From NCBI GenBank assembly GCA_019634125.1, contig JAHQVX010000039.1, positions 1 through 36,653 on the forward strand: a stretch of 36,653 bases of DNA. Direction: 5' to 3'. The stretch comes from Saprospiraceae bacterium (lineage in GTDB: Bacteria; Bacteroidota; Bacteroidia; Chitinophagales; JAHQVX01). The notes under the pieces were generated by a model. It was not told where the DNA came from, did no database searches, and was given only the letters and a program-made list of their open reading frames with translations. Within the stretch, counting starts at the first letter, position 1. The number at the start of each line of letters is the position of its first letter. The translations under genes and the position numbers were made by a program. Shown piece after piece: positions 1 to 8,712 of this stretch.

Positions 1-1
1 C

Positions 2-1669
2 AAAGAGATTCAAATTAAAATGGCCCAAGGAGCCAAACCTGGGGAAGGTGGGCAATTGCCGGCTCATAAGGTAGATCCTTCTATTGCAAAGTGCCGGAAT
101 TCCACACCGTTTGTTGGACTCATCTCTCCACCGCCCCATCACGATATTTATTCGATTGAAGATTTGGCGCAATTAATTTACGACTTGAAATGTGCGAACC
201 GAAGTGCTCGGGTGAATGTAAAACTCGTGTCGGAAGTAGGTGTTGGAACCGTGGCGGCTGGAGTGGCCAAGGCCAAAGCCGATGTTATTTTGATTTCAGG
301 GTATGATGGTGGTACTGGTGCATCACCACTGACCTCTCTTAAGCATGCAGGTCTGCCCTGGGAATTAGGCATTGCAGAAGCGCAGCAAACCTTAGTCCTG
401 AATGATTTACGTGGTAGAGTCGTCTTGGAATGTGACGGACAGCTCAAAACAGGTAGGGATGTGGCTATCGCGTGTTTACTTGGTGCCGAAGAATTTGGTT
501 TCTCAACAGCTCCGTTAGTAGCAGCAGGTTGTATTATGATGCGTGCCTGTCATTTGAATACATGCCCAGTTGGTATTGCTACGCAAAACCCTGAGCTACG
601 GAAGAAATTTGAAGGCACGCCGGAGCACGTCATTAATTTCATGTATTTCGTGGCCGAAGAACTGCGTCAAATCATGGCTCAACTTGGCTTCCGCAGTGTG
701 CGAGAAATGATAGGACAAAGCCAAAAGTTAGATTATAAACCGGCATTGGAGCACTATAAAGCAGCTGGTCTGGACTTAAGTTCCATCTTATATCAACCAA
801 ATGTAGATGCTGAGGTCCCTGTTCGGAATGTAACCAATCAGAAGCATGATTACATTACGTCTTTGGATTTCAAAATTTTAGATCTAGCGCATCCTTCGAT
901 TTATCGTCAAACGCCTTCGGCGTTTGAATTGCCTATCAAGAACACAGATCGGGCTATCGGCGCCATCGTATCCAACGAAATTGCCAAGAAATACGGCGAA
1001 CAAGGCCTGCCAGAAGATACCTTGAAACTGTATTTCAAAGGATCGGCCGGACAGAGTTTTGGCGCCTTTTCCATTCATGGACTAACCATGCAAGTAGAAG
1101 GTAATACCAATGACTACATGGGCAAAGGATTGTCAGGTGCAAAACTGATTATTAAGAAGCCTAGTTTAGCCACGTTTAAAGCCGAAGACAACGTCATTAC
1201 AGGAAATGTGGCGCTGTATGGGGCAACATCCGGCGAAGCATATGTGAATGGCTTGGCTGGGGAACGATTCTGCGTTCGTAACTCTGGAGCAGTGGCCATT
1301 GCAGAAGGCGTTGGCGATCATGGCTGTGAGTACATGACAGGGGGCTTAGCCGTAATTCTGGGCCCAACAGGTAGAAACTTCGCAGCAGGCATGAGTGGAG
1401 GAATTGCCTATGTCTACGACCCGAAAGGAAACTTTTGGGAGTATCGATGCAATCAAGAAATGGTCAACTTGGAAGCCCTCACTGATTCCGACGAAGAAGT
1501 GCTCCTTTCTATGATCAATAAGCATATTGCCTACACCGAAAGTGCATTGGCGAAATGGCACCTGAAAGAATGGGAAATCAATAGAGGCTTGTTTGTAAAA
1601 GTCATGCCAATTGAATACAAAAGAGCCTTGGAACAACTGGCTCAGCAAAATGAACTACAAAACGCATAA
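2..1669 (+). CDS. gltB: Glutamate synthase large subunit, C-terminal part (partial, 5' end outside window)
   Basis: Cytoplasmic enzyme that uses glutamine amide nitrogen and 2-oxoglutarate to make glutamate. The reading frame is open from base 2, so only the last ~555 of roughly 1,500 residues are present: the rest of the FMN-binding synthase domain and the C-terminal beta-helix domain. Numbering from the first Met in the window (base 20), [18 protein letters not shown] belongs to the FMN/2-oxoglutarate site, and Cys171, Cys177 and Cys182 (in [14 protein letters not shown]) have the spacing of the 3Fe-4S ligands of GltB. The glycine-rich C-terminal region ([39 protein letters not shown]) is the GXGXG beta-helix. 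The stop is 2 bases before gltD, so the two subunits are co-transcribed. Confidence 0.97.
   Translation, partial: KEIQIKMAQGAKPGEGGQLPAHKVDPSIAKCRNSTPFVGLISPPPHHDIYSIEDLAQLIYDLKCANRSARVNVKLVSEVGVGTVAAGVAKAKADVILISGYDGGTGASPLTSLKHAGLPWELGIAEAQQTLVLNDLRGRVVLECDGQLKTGRDVAIACLLGAEEFGFSTAPLVAAGCIMMRACHLNTCPVGIATQNPELRKKFEGTPEHVINFMYFVAEELRQIMAQLGFRSVREMIGQSQKLDYKPALEHYKAAGLDLSSILYQPNVDAEVPVRNVTNQKHDYITSLDFKILDLAHPSIYRQTPSAFELPIKNTDRAIGAIVSNEIAKKYGEQGLPEDTLKLYFKGSAGQSFGAFSIHGLTMQVEGNTNDYMGKGLSGAKLIIKKPSLATFKAEDNVITGNVALYGATSGEAYVNGLAGERFCVRNSGAVAIAEGVGDHGCEYMTGGLAVILGPTGRNFAAGMSGGIAYVYDPKGNFWEYRCNQEMVNLEALTDSDEEVLLSMINKHIAYTESALAKWHLKEWEINRGLFVKVMPIEYKRALEQLAQQNELQNA
907..927. repeat. Perfect inverted repeat inside gltB (9-base arms, TTC spacer)
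   Basis: TCAAACGCC, spacer TTC, GGCGTTTGA. It lies wholly in coding sequence and no T-run follows it. Confidence 0.85.
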
Positions 1670-1671
1670 GT

Positions 1672-3153
1672 ATGGGAAAGCTTACAGGATTTATGGAGAT
1701 TGGCCGTCAAACAGAGCGCAAGCGCTCTGTTCAAGACCGCATTAACGACTATAAGGAACTCTACGAACATTTACCCGATCAATCCTTGCAAGACCAAGCC
1801 GCTCGGTGCATGGACTGTGGTATTCCTTTTTGCCATAGTGGTTGTCCGCTGGGTAACCTCATTCCCGACTTCAACGATTTGGTATACAAAGAAGATTGGC
1901 AAGGCGCTTTAGAAGTCTTACATCGAACCAATAACTTCCCAGAATTCACTGGGCGACTGTGCCCTGCACCGTGCGAACATGCCTGTGTGCTTGGAATTAA
2001 TGCCGATCCGGTAGCTATTGAAACCATTGAGAAATACATCGTAGAGAAAGCCTTCGAAAAGGGTTGGATTACACCGCAATTGCCTGAACAACGAACCGGG
2101 AAAAAAGTAGCCATCATTGGAAGTGGCCCGGCCGGCCTGGCGGCCGGCCAGCAACTCAACAGAGCAGGCCATTCTGTAACCATCTTCGAGCGGGATGCTC
2201 AACCTGGCGGATTACTCCGCTACGGAGTGCCCGATTTTAAAATGGAAAAACACATCATCGATCGGCGATTAAAAGTCATGGAAGCTGAAGGGATTGCCTT
2301 TAAAACCAATGCCTATGTAGGCAAAAACGTAGCGATTAGCGAGCTCAAATCCTACGATGCCGTATTGTTGGCGAATGGAGCCACTGTGGGCCGAAAACTA
2401 CCTATTCCAGGTGCCGATGCTACGGGCGTGGTGCAGGCTATGCACTTCTTAAAACAGCAAAACAAGCGCGTAGAAGGCTCTGCGCCAATTGACACCAACA
2501 ATTATTATTCTTTGGAGGAAGAAGTCGTGGCAAAAGGCAAAAATGTTATCGTCATCGGTGGGGGAGATACAGGCAGTGATTGTATTGGAACCAGTATCCG
2601 ACAAGGTGCGAAAAGTGTGGTCAACTTTGAATTATTGGGTAAGCCGCCAGTAGCGCGCAGTGCCAGCACACCTTGGCCGTTATTTGCCCTTAAGATGAGT
2701 ACTAGTACGTCCCACGAAGAAGGTGCCGAGCGGAATTGGAGTATTCTAACGAAGGAGTTTTTAAAAGATGCCTCTGGCCAATTGACCGGCCTCAAAACCG
2801 TGGAAATTGAATGGATAACTGATGCCGAAACGGGCAAAGCCCGTTTCGAAGAAGTGGCAGATACTGAGAAAATATGGCCCTGCGACCTCGTCCTAATTGC
2901 CATTGGGTTTTCAGGGGTGGAGCCTACATTAGCCCAGCAATTAGGCGTAGAGCTCGACCCACGCGGCAATCAAAAAGCCAGTTTGAAGGATTATAAGACC
3001 AATCTCAAAGGCGTGTTCGCAGCCGGTGATAGCCGGCGAGGACAAAGTTTGATTGTCTGGGCGATTTCTGAAGGCCGCGAAGCGGCCTTTCATATCGATG
3101 AATACCTCATGGGCAAATCCTACTTGCCACAAAAAGGACAAGGCGATATCTAA
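1672..3153 (+). CDS. gltD: Glutamate synthase small (NADPH) subunit
   Basis: Takes electrons from NADPH through FAD and iron-sulfur clusters to GltB. Its 493 residues are full length for the family. Cys46, 49, 54 and 58 (CMDCGIPFCHSGC) and Cys97, 101 and 105 (CPAPCEHAC) are the N-terminal 4Fe-4S ligands. GSGPAG at 150-155 is the FAD Rossmann loop, GGGDTG at about 296-301 the NADPH loop, and GVFAAGDSRRGQSLIVWA near the end is the second FAD motif. It follows gltB by 2 bases. The gene holds four perfect inverted repeats (1710, 2130, 2826 and 3071), more than any other gene here. No hairpin terminator follows. Confidence 0.97.
   Translation: MGKLTGFMEIGRQTERKRSVQDRINDYKELYEHLPDQSLQDQAARCMDCGIPFCHSGCPLGNLIPDFNDLVYKEDWQGALEVLHRTNNFPEFTGRLCPAPCEHACVLGINADPVAIETIEKYIVEKAFEKGWITPQLPEQRTGKKVAIIGSGPAGLAAGQQLNRAGHSVTIFERDAQPGGLLRYGVPDFKMEKHIIDRRLKVMEAEGIAFKTNAYVGKNVAISELKSYDAVLLANGATVGRKLPIPGADATGVVQAMHFLKQQNKRVEGSAPIDTNNYYSLEEEVVAKGKNVIVIGGGDTGSDCIGTSIRQGAKSVVNFELLGKPPVARSASTPWPLFALKMSTSTSHEEGAERNWSILTKEFLKDASGQLTGLKTVEIEWITDAETGKARFEEVADTEKIWPCDLVLIAIGFSGVEPTLAQQLGVELDPRGNQKASLKDYKTNLKGVFAAGDSRRGQSLIVWAISEGREAAFHIDEYLMGKSYLPQKGQGDI
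1710..1731. repeat. Perfect inverted repeat inside gltD (10-base arms, AA spacer)
   Basis: AACAGAGCGC, spacer AA, GCGCTCTGTT, within codons 13-20 of gltD. Confidence 0.85.
2130..2149. repeat. GC-rich inverted repeat inside gltD (8-base arms, TGGC spacer)
   Basis: Two copies of the self-complementary octamer GGCCGGCC separated by TGGC. They encode the GPAGLAAG stretch of the FAD-binding loop. Confidence 0.85.
2826..2848. repeat. Perfect inverted repeat inside gltD (10-base arms, AAA spacer)
   Basis: CGAAACGGGC, spacer AAA, GCCCGTTTCG. It has the geometry of the terminators in this window but lies in mid-gene and has no T-run. Confidence 0.85.
3071..3089. repeat. Perfect inverted repeat inside gltD (8-base arms, GAA spacer)
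   Basis: AAGGCCGC, spacer GAA, GCGGCCTT, near the 3' end of gltD. Confidence 0.8.
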
Positions 3154-3228
3154 CAAACACCAACTTCCTTAGTGTAGCCCTTACGTAATTTGATTTTTGA
3201 TTCTGCGTCAAAGTAGCATTACTCCATG

Positions 3229-3236
3229 TAACTTTG
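3229..3236 (+). promoter_or_regulatory. Candidate -7 promoter box for the M16 gene pair
   Basis: TAACTTTG is a perfect match to the Bacteroidota -7 consensus TAnnTTTG, in the 130-base gap between gltD and the first M16 gene. A good TTTG at the usual upstream spacing is not obvious; a TTTTTG lies about 30 bases upstream. The leader to the start codon would be about 40 bases. Confidence 0.5.
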
Positions 3237-3237
3237 A

Positions 3238-3260
3238 GCCAACTAGAACGTCTAGTTAGC
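3238..3260. promoter_or_regulatory. Palindrome at the predicted start of the M16 transcript, possible operator
   Basis: AACTAGA, ACG, TCTAGTT (3241-3257) extends to a 23-base imperfect palindrome with flanking GC pairs. It starts 1 base after the candidate -7 box and so covers the likely transcription start. It could be a repressor site or a hairpin in the RNA leader; the sequence does not say which. Confidence 0.4.
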
Positions 3261-3283
3261 ATCTTTTAAACCAAAAATCATCT

Positions 3284-4618
3284 ATGAAGTTCAAGTACTT
3301 TCTTCCGGTAGTAGCCCTGTTTTTCGCATTTTCTGCTTCTGCCCAGCAAGTCGAGTTCGTGGAATATGACCTAGATAATGGCCTCCATGTAATTCTACAT
3401 CAAGACAATAGTAACCCAATCGTAGCCGTCTCTGTGCTTTACCACGTCGGCTCTAAAAACGAAAAAGAAGGCCGAACAGGCTTTGCGCATTTTTTTGAAC
3501 ACCTCCTCTTCGAAGGATCTGAAAATATAGATCGAGGAGAGTTCGATAAGTACGTGTCCTCAGCTGGAGGCGTCAACAATGCCAATACCTCTACAGATAG
3601 AACGTATTATTATGAATTGTTCCCATCGAACCAATTAGCACTTGGACTATGGTTAGAAAGCGAGCGCATGCTGCACGCAAAAGTCGATAATAAAGGCATT
3701 GAAACCCAACGTGAAGTCGTAAAGGAAGAAAAACGACTTCGAGTGGATAATCAACCCTACATGCAAGCCATATTCACTGATATCCCTGCTCAGCTCTACA
3801 AAAAACATCCATACAAGCACTCTGTAATCGGATCGATGGAAGATCTAAATGCTGCACAAGAAGAAGACTACAAAGAATTCTATGCCACGTATTATGTGCC
3901 AAACAATGCAACATTATCCATTGCAGGCGATATTGATATTGAACAAGCCAAGAAGCTCATTAGTGATTACTTCTCTGATATCCCAGCCGGAACCACAGAA
4001 ATTCCAAGACCAAACGTTGTGGAAGATCCGATCACAACTCAAGTAGTGGATACACTCTACGATAAAAATGTTCAGATCCCTGCAGTGCTTTATGCTTACA
4101 GAACACCAAAGCAAACAGATAAAGACGCCTATACACTACAAATCATTTCTTCTGTTTTGTCAGATGGTCAAAGTTCCCGCTTTGTGAAGAATATCGTAAA
4201 TGATAAAAAATTAGCACTAGCCAGTGGATCATTTCTGAATGCCCAAGAAGACTACGGAAGCTTCATTATCTACGGCTTAATTAATCAAGGGGTAGAAGTA
4301 GAAGAATTGGCCGCGGCAATGGATGAAGAAATAGTAAAGTTGCAAGAGAATGGAATTACCGAGCGTGAACTGCAGAAGCAAATCAACAACTTGGAAAAAC
4401 AATTCATTCAAAGCAATCGATCTATGGCAGGGATTGCCGAATCTCTAGCCGATTATCACGTCTATTTTGGCGACGCCAACCTCATTAATACCGAGTTAGA
4501 TCGCTACCGTGAAATCACCGTAGAAGATGTGAAACGTGTAGCCAAACAATATTTAAAATCCAACCAGCGTGTAAGCTCAACGGTTTACCCTGGAGATGAT
4601 TCAAAAACTTCAAACTAA
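3284..4618 (+). CDS. Secreted zinc peptidase, M16 family (active subunit)
   Basis: Predicted periplasmic peptidase of the M16 (pitrilysin/insulinase/processing-peptidase) family. A signal peptide covers residues 1-20 and ends at ASA-QQ. The inverted zinc motif HFFEH is intact at residues 69-73, and the distal zinc ligand is the Glu at 148 or 149 in EVVKEEKR. At 444 residues it is the size of a single M16 half-molecule (peptidase domain plus inactive domain). It is followed at once by a second M16-fold gene, the usual arrangement for two-chain M16B enzymes, so the products probably work as a pair. The leader is A-rich without a Shine-Dalgarno site, as is normal in this phylum. Confidence 0.93.
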   Translation: MKFKYFLPVVALFFAFSASAQQVEFVEYDLDNGLHVILHQDNSNPIVAVSVLYHVGSKNEKEGRTGFAHFFEHLLFEGSENIDRGEFDKYVSSAGGVNNANTSTDRTYYYELFPSNQLALGLWLESERMLHAKVDNKGIETQREVVKEEKRLRVDNQPYMQAIFTDIPAQLYKKHPYKHSVIGSMEDLNAAQEEDYKEFYATYYVPNNATLSIAGDIDIEQAKKLISDYFSDIPAGTTEIPRPNVVEDPITTQVVDTLYDKNVQIPAVLYAYRTPKQTDKDAYTLQIISSVLSDGQSSRFVKNIVNDKKLALASGSFLNAQEDYGSFIIYGLINQGVEVEELAAAMDEEIVKLQENGITERELQKQINNLEKQFIQSNRSMAGIAESLADYHVYFGDANLINTELDRYREITVEDVKRVAKQYLKSNQRVSSTVYPGDDSKTSN

Positions 4619-4625
4619 GCCGAAA

Positions 4626-6698
4626 ATGAAAAAGAGTTTATTAAGTATCCTATTTATAGTTTTTGGATGTGCTGTGTTTGCTCAAGTAGATCGCACAAAA
4701 GCTCCTGAACCAGGCCCCGCTCCCATTATTAATCTAGATGAACCTCAATCGTTTACCTTAAAAAACGGCTTGACCGTAATTGTAGTCGAGAATAACAAAT
4801 TGCCTACGGTAAATATGAACCTCTTCTTTGATGTTCCGCCTTTTGTGGAGGGAGACAAAGCAGGGGTTACTGAGTTTTTTGGATCATTACTTCGTGCAGG
4901 TACTGAAAATTACACTAAAGAAGCGTTAGATGAAGAGTTAGATTACAACGGCATCGACCTTTTTGCCGGTTCTCAATCGATTGGAATTTCAACCCTGAAG
5001 AAACGCCTACCAACTGCTGTTTCTTTAATGAAAGAAGTGTTGTTCAACCCCACGTTCGATAACCAAGGCGAGCTAGATAAATTGGTGACTCAAAGCATTA
5101 CGGGCTTGAAATCTGCAGAAAAGAACCCAGATGCCATTATGGGTAGAGTGAATGCCGCGGTGACTTATGGAACGGATCATCCTTGGGGAGAATATGCCAC
5201 TGAAGAAACGTATCAGAATATCACATTAAACGATATTAAGACGCATTACAACACCTACTTTAAGCCGAATATTGGCTACCTAACGATTGTAGGAGATGTG
5301 ACATTCAAAGAAGCCAAAAAGCTGGTGAAAAAGAACTTTAAAAAATGGAAGCCAGGTGAAATTCCTGCTTTTGAGTATGCTGTGCCTGAAAACCCAGGCA
5401 ATGCTGAGATTGCTCTGATCGATCTGCCAACAGCTACCCAGTCGAACATTTTTGTGACCAACGTGCAAGACTTAAAGAAGGCAGAAGGCGATTACTTTGC
5501 TGCTTTACTTGGGAATCATGTGCTAGGCGGAAGTAGCTTCGCCAAACTCTTTTTGAATTTGAGAGAAGATAAAGGATACACTTACGGAGCTTATTCTTCT
5601 CTAGATAATGATCATAGGATGCGCAGTACGTTTACGGCTTCTGCAAAAGTGCGAAATGAAGTCACCGACAGCTCTTTGATGGAATTTTATGAAGAGTTGA
5701 ACGCGATTGTAAATAAGCCGTTAACTAAAGAGGATTTGAAAATTGCAAAGAGCGAACGCACTGGGCGGTTTGCACTTGGCCTAGAAAATCCATCGACTTT
5801 AGCGACCTACGCACGTACCATCTTTAGAGAGGATTTAGATGGCAACTTCTATTCGAATTACCTGAAAGCATTAAACGATGTTTCGGCTTCGGATGTGCAA
5901 AAAGCTATGCAACGTTATATCAAGCCCCAAAATTCTCGGGTATTTATCGTTGGGAAAGCCGCAGATATCCTACCGGATTTGCAAGCTATGGGTATGCCGA
6001 TTAAGTTTTATGACATCTATGGAAATGAAACGGGCGATCCGACCCAAAAAGTAGATGTGGGTGATGTTACTGCAGAAGCCATTTTAGGAAAGTACTTAGA
6101 TGCTATGGGCGGTAAAGAAAAGCTTGAAGCGGTGCAAACCATGCACATGACTTACGGCAGCTTTATTCAAGGATTAGATATTACTATCGATATGAAGGCC
6201 ATGGTGCCGAATAAGACTAGTTTAGTGGTTTCTGCACCTGGAATGGGTGAGTTGCAAACCATGAAGTTTGATGGAACCAAAGGAAGCATAGGCGGAATGC
6301 AAGGAAGTGCAGAGTTTGATGAGAAACAAAATATGGATACCGCTGCACGACATGCTATGTTCCCTGAATTAACGTTCGTTGAGAATTTGGAAAATGTTCA
6401 AGTAGATAATATCGTAGAAGTAGATGGCCAGAAGGCGTATAAGCTTTTGTTCTCTTTGCCTAGCGGATTAGAAGAAGAGCGCTATTATAATGTAGACTCT
6501 GGACTTCTGGTGAAAACAGTAACTGTTGCAGAATCCCAAGGCCAACAAATGATCTCTACTTCGATTATAAGTGACTATAAGGCTATTGAAGGCATCATGA
6601 CACCACATAAAATGGTCACAGAAACGGGAGGCATGGTCATCGACATGAGCTTGGTAAAAGGGACCTTCGATGAAGGAGTAACTGAGGCCGATTTCTAA
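4626..6698 (+). CDS. Secreted M16-fold protein lacking the zinc motif, with C-terminal extra domain
   Basis: 690 residues from the Met at 4626; an in-frame ATG at 4596 lies inside the upstream gene, and only 4626 is followed directly by a signal peptide (MKKSLLSILFIVFGCAVFAQ). Residues ~40-460 have the M16 fold, including LREDKGYTYGAYSS, the substrate-binding R/Y motif of the non-catalytic half. Aligned with its neighbour, HFFEH is replaced by EFFGS (residues 83-87), so all three catalytic positions are lost. Residues ~480-690 form an added beta-rich domain resembling LolA/outer-membrane lipoprotein-sorting folds; I base that on general pattern only. It is probably the regulatory or substrate-presenting partner of the upstream peptidase. 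A strong terminator follows. Confidence 0.9.
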   Translation: MKKSLLSILFIVFGCAVFAQVDRTKAPEPGPAPIINLDEPQSFTLKNGLTVIVVENNKLPTVNMNLFFDVPPFVEGDKAGVTEFFGSLLRAGTENYTKEALDEELDYNGIDLFAGSQSIGISTLKKRLPTAVSLMKEVLFNPTFDNQGELDKLVTQSITGLKSAEKNPDAIMGRVNAAVTYGTDHPWGEYATEETYQNITLNDIKTHYNTYFKPNIGYLTIVGDVTFKEAKKLVKKNFKKWKPGEIPAFEYAVPENPGNAEIALIDLPTATQSNIFVTNVQDLKKAEGDYFAALLGNHVLGGSSFAKLFLNLREDKGYTYGAYSSLDNDHRMRSTFTASAKVRNEVTDSSLMEFYEELNAIVNKPLTKEDLKIAKSERTGRFALGLENPSTLATYARTIFREDLDGNFYSNYLKALNDVSASDVQKAMQRYIKPQNSRVFIVGKAADILPDLQAMGMPIKFYDIYGNETGDPTQKVDVGDVTAEAILGKYLDAMGGKEKLEAVQTMHMTYGSFIQGLDITIDMKAMVPNKTSLVVSAPGMGELQTMKFDGTKGSIGGMQGSAEFDEKQNMDTAARHAMFPELTFVENLENVQVDNIVEVDGQKAYKLLFSLPSGLEEERYYNVDSGLLVKTVTVAESQGQQMISTSIISDYKAIEGIMTPHKMVTETGGMVIDMSLVKGTFDEGVTEADF

Positions 6699-6726
6699 GA
6701 TACTTAGTGTTTGTTTGACACCTTGA

Positions 6727-6760
6727 AACCCGCTCAGCGAGCCAGCTGAGCGGGTTTTTA
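6727..6760 (+). terminator. Rho-independent terminator of the M16 operon
   Basis: A 12-base-pair stem (AACCCGCTCAGC and its complement), 6-base loop, then TTTTTA, 28 bases after the M16 stop. Confidence 0.9.
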
Positions 6761-6793
6761 TTTGCAAGTCCGATTAAGAAATTATTAACTTAG
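6761..6793 (+). promoter_or_regulatory. Candidate promoter of the acyl-CoA synthetase gene
   Basis: TTTG at 6761-6764, a 21-base spacer, then TAACTTAG at 6786-6793 (one mismatch to TAnnTTTG). The start codon is 17 bases after the box. Confidence 0.55.
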
Positions 6794-6810
6794 CCCAACT
6801 ACACATTTTT

Positions 6811-8577
6811 ATGAAAGACTTTACTAGACTGTTTGACATTTTGCATTATCAAAATGCCAACTTTCCTCAAGAGATTTGCCTTGCGGGAAAAAATCAAGGG
6901 AATTGGACCAAGTATTCAACTCAACAAGTCGTAGATGCTACGAATCAACTCAGCTTAGGCTTGATGAAATATGGCATCCAGCCTGGAGATAAAATAGGAA
7001 TAATCTCAACCAACAACCGACCAGAATGGAATTTTGTTGATTTAGCCACGTTGCAAATTGGCGCCGTAGATGTGCCGATTTATCCAACGATCAGCCCTTC
7101 GGACTATCAATACATCATGAACGATGCAAAAGTGCGTCTTGTATTCGTGTCGGATGTTGAAGTGCTCGAGAAAGTGAATTCGATTCGCGATCAAGTGCCT
7201 TCCCTCGAGAACGTATATATGTTTGATCAAGTAGATGGAGTACCGCATTACTCAGAAATTTCCAATATGGGCGACGACAGCCTTGTTGCGGAATTAGAAG
7301 CGCGTAAGGCCGCCATCGATCCGATGGAACTGGCCACTCTTATCTATACTTCTGGTACTACAGGTAAGCCTAAAGGCGTCATGCTTTCACACAATAATAT
7401 TGTGGAGAATACCAAGGCTACAACTAAAGATTTACCACTGAAAAGTGGGAATGTAGTATTAAGCTTCTTACCGCTTTGCCACATTTTTGAGCGAATGGTA
7501 ACCTATTCCTACTTAGCTAGAGGGGCTCAAATCCATTACGCGGAAAGTATTGAAACTATTGGAGATAATTTAAAAGAGGTTTCGCCGCACTTCTTTACCG
7601 CAGTGCCGAGACTTTTAGAGAAAGTATTTGAAAAGATTGTCAACAAAGGCCTCGATCTCAAAGGTGTTAAGCGTGGATTGTTTTTCTGGGCATTGGATTT
7701 AGGCATGCAGTTCGACTGGCGAGAAAAGAAAAGCTGGTGGTACAATACCAAGTTAAAAATTGCCAATAAACTCATCTTTAGTAAGTGGCGTGAAGCGCTT
7801 GGTGGACGCGTTCAAGGTATTGTAACGGGTTCTGCTCCGCTTCAGCCAAGATTGGCGAAAGTATTTTCTGCGGGTCAAATTCCTGTTCGTGAAGGCTATG
7901 GATTAACAGAAACTTCACCGGTATTGACTTATAACCGATTCCAAGATGACAATGCCATGATCGGTACAGTGGGTATTCCTTTAGAGAATGTAGAGATTAA
8001 GTTGGACACCGATGGTGAGATTTTGGCCAAAGGGCCAAATGTCATGATGGGCTATTACAACCGACCAGATGCCACCGCAGATGTGATGACTGAAGACGGT
8101 TGGTTTAGAACGGGTGATATTGGCGAAATGATAGAAGGGAAATTCCTGAAGATTACCGACCGAAAGAAACAGTTAATGAAAACTTCAAATGGTAAGTATG
8201 TCGCGCCACAACCGATTGAAGAGAAATTTAAAGAGAGTATGCTCATTGAACAGATGATGGTCGTGGCGGAAGGCAAGAAGTTTGTATCTGCGCTGATTGT
8301 ACCTTCTTTCCAGAATTTAACCGATTGGTGCGAAACGAAAGGCAAACAATTTGCCTCTATCGCTGATATGATTGGCGACGATATGGTGAAAAAGAAATTT
8401 GATGAGCTATGTGCGGAGTTCAATCCGAACTTTAGTAAGACGGAGCAAATCAAAAAGTATAAGCTCTTACCCAAAGAATTTACTGTTGAAGACGGTGAAT
8501 TAACACCAACCATGAAGGTAAAGCGTAAAATTATTACAGAGAAGTACAACGATGTAATCGAGAGTATTTACGCTTAA
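6811..8577 (+). CDS. Long-chain fatty-acid-CoA ligase (AMP-binding)
   Basis: Activates fatty acids to acyl-CoA with ATP through an acyl-adenylate; it probably acts at the inner face of the membrane. 588 residues, full length for the long-chain (FadD15/FAA-like) branch of the ANL superfamily. YTSGTTGKPKG at 179-189 is the phosphate loop; GYGLTETSPV is the A5 motif, GWFRTGDIG A7, DRKKQLMKTSNGKYVAPQPIE A8/A10. It is transcribed alone, between its own promoter and a strong terminator, but sits directly before the beta-oxidation operon, which fits a role in feeding acyl-CoA to it. No sequence close to the 8648 palindrome is seen upstream, so shared control by the TetR regulator is not evident. Confidence 0.94.
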   Translation: MKDFTRLFDILHYQNANFPQEICLAGKNQGNWTKYSTQQVVDATNQLSLGLMKYGIQPGDKIGIISTNNRPEWNFVDLATLQIGAVDVPIYPTISPSDYQYIMNDAKVRLVFVSDVEVLEKVNSIRDQVPSLENVYMFDQVDGVPHYSEISNMGDDSLVAELEARKAAIDPMELATLIYTSGTTGKPKGVMLSHNNIVENTKATTKDLPLKSGNVVLSFLPLCHIFERMVTYSYLARGAQIHYAESIETIGDNLKEVSPHFFTAVPRLLEKVFEKIVNKGLDLKGVKRGLFFWALDLGMQFDWREKKSWWYNTKLKIANKLIFSKWREALGGRVQGIVTGSAPLQPRLAKVFSAGQIPVREGYGLTETSPVLTYNRFQDDNAMIGTVGIPLENVEIKLDTDGEILAKGPNVMMGYYNRPDATADVMTEDGWFRTGDIGEMIEGKFLKITDRKKQLMKTSNGKYVAPQPIEEKFKESMLIEQMMVVAEGKKFVSALIVPSFQNLTDWCETKGKQFASIADMIGDDMVKKKFDELCAEFNPNFSKTEQIKKYKLLPKEFTVEDGELTPTMKVKRKIITEKYNDVIESIYA

Positions 8578-8595
8578 TCGTTTTTAAAAAGAGTC

Positions 8596-8628
8596 AAACC
8601 ACCCCGGCTTAGCCGGGGTGGTTTTTTT
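8596..8628 (+). terminator. Rho-independent terminator after the acyl-CoA synthetase gene
   Basis: A perfect 13-base-pair stem (AAACCACCCCGGC), TTA loop, then a T-run, 18 bases after the stop codon. Confidence 0.93.
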
Positions 8629-8647
8629 ACGTCCAATCATTTATTTT

Positions 8648-8661
8648 ACCAAACGGTTGGT
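8648..8661. promoter_or_regulatory. Palindromic candidate operator for the TetR regulator
   Basis: ACCAA, ACGG, TTGGT. Its right half contains the candidate -33 TTGG of the promoter for the TetR-fadNAE operon, a position where a bound repressor would block transcription. The short divergence-free gap and the adjacent tetR gene suggest autoregulation; that is inference. Confidence 0.45.
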
Positions 8662-8688
8662 CAAATAAAAATATTTTCGCTAATTTTA
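8657..8688 (+). promoter_or_regulatory. Candidate promoter of the tetR-fadNAE operon
   Basis: TTGG at 8657-8660, 20-base spacer, TAATTTTA at 8681-8688, close to the TTTG / TAnnTTTG consensus. The start codon of tetR is 25 bases downstream. Confidence 0.5.
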
Positions 8689-8712
8689 AGGCCAGAATAG
8701 AGAAGTAAGTAT

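Noticed and set aside
1779..2183. 134-codon minus-strand frame inside gltD
   Set aside because: Opposite a conserved gene; composition and lack of any motif mark it as a shadow.
3713..3740. GAAGTCGT...ACGACTTC inverted repeat in the first M16 gene
   Set aside because: The 12-base spacer falls outside the short-spacer class; 8-base arms at longer distances are expected by chance.
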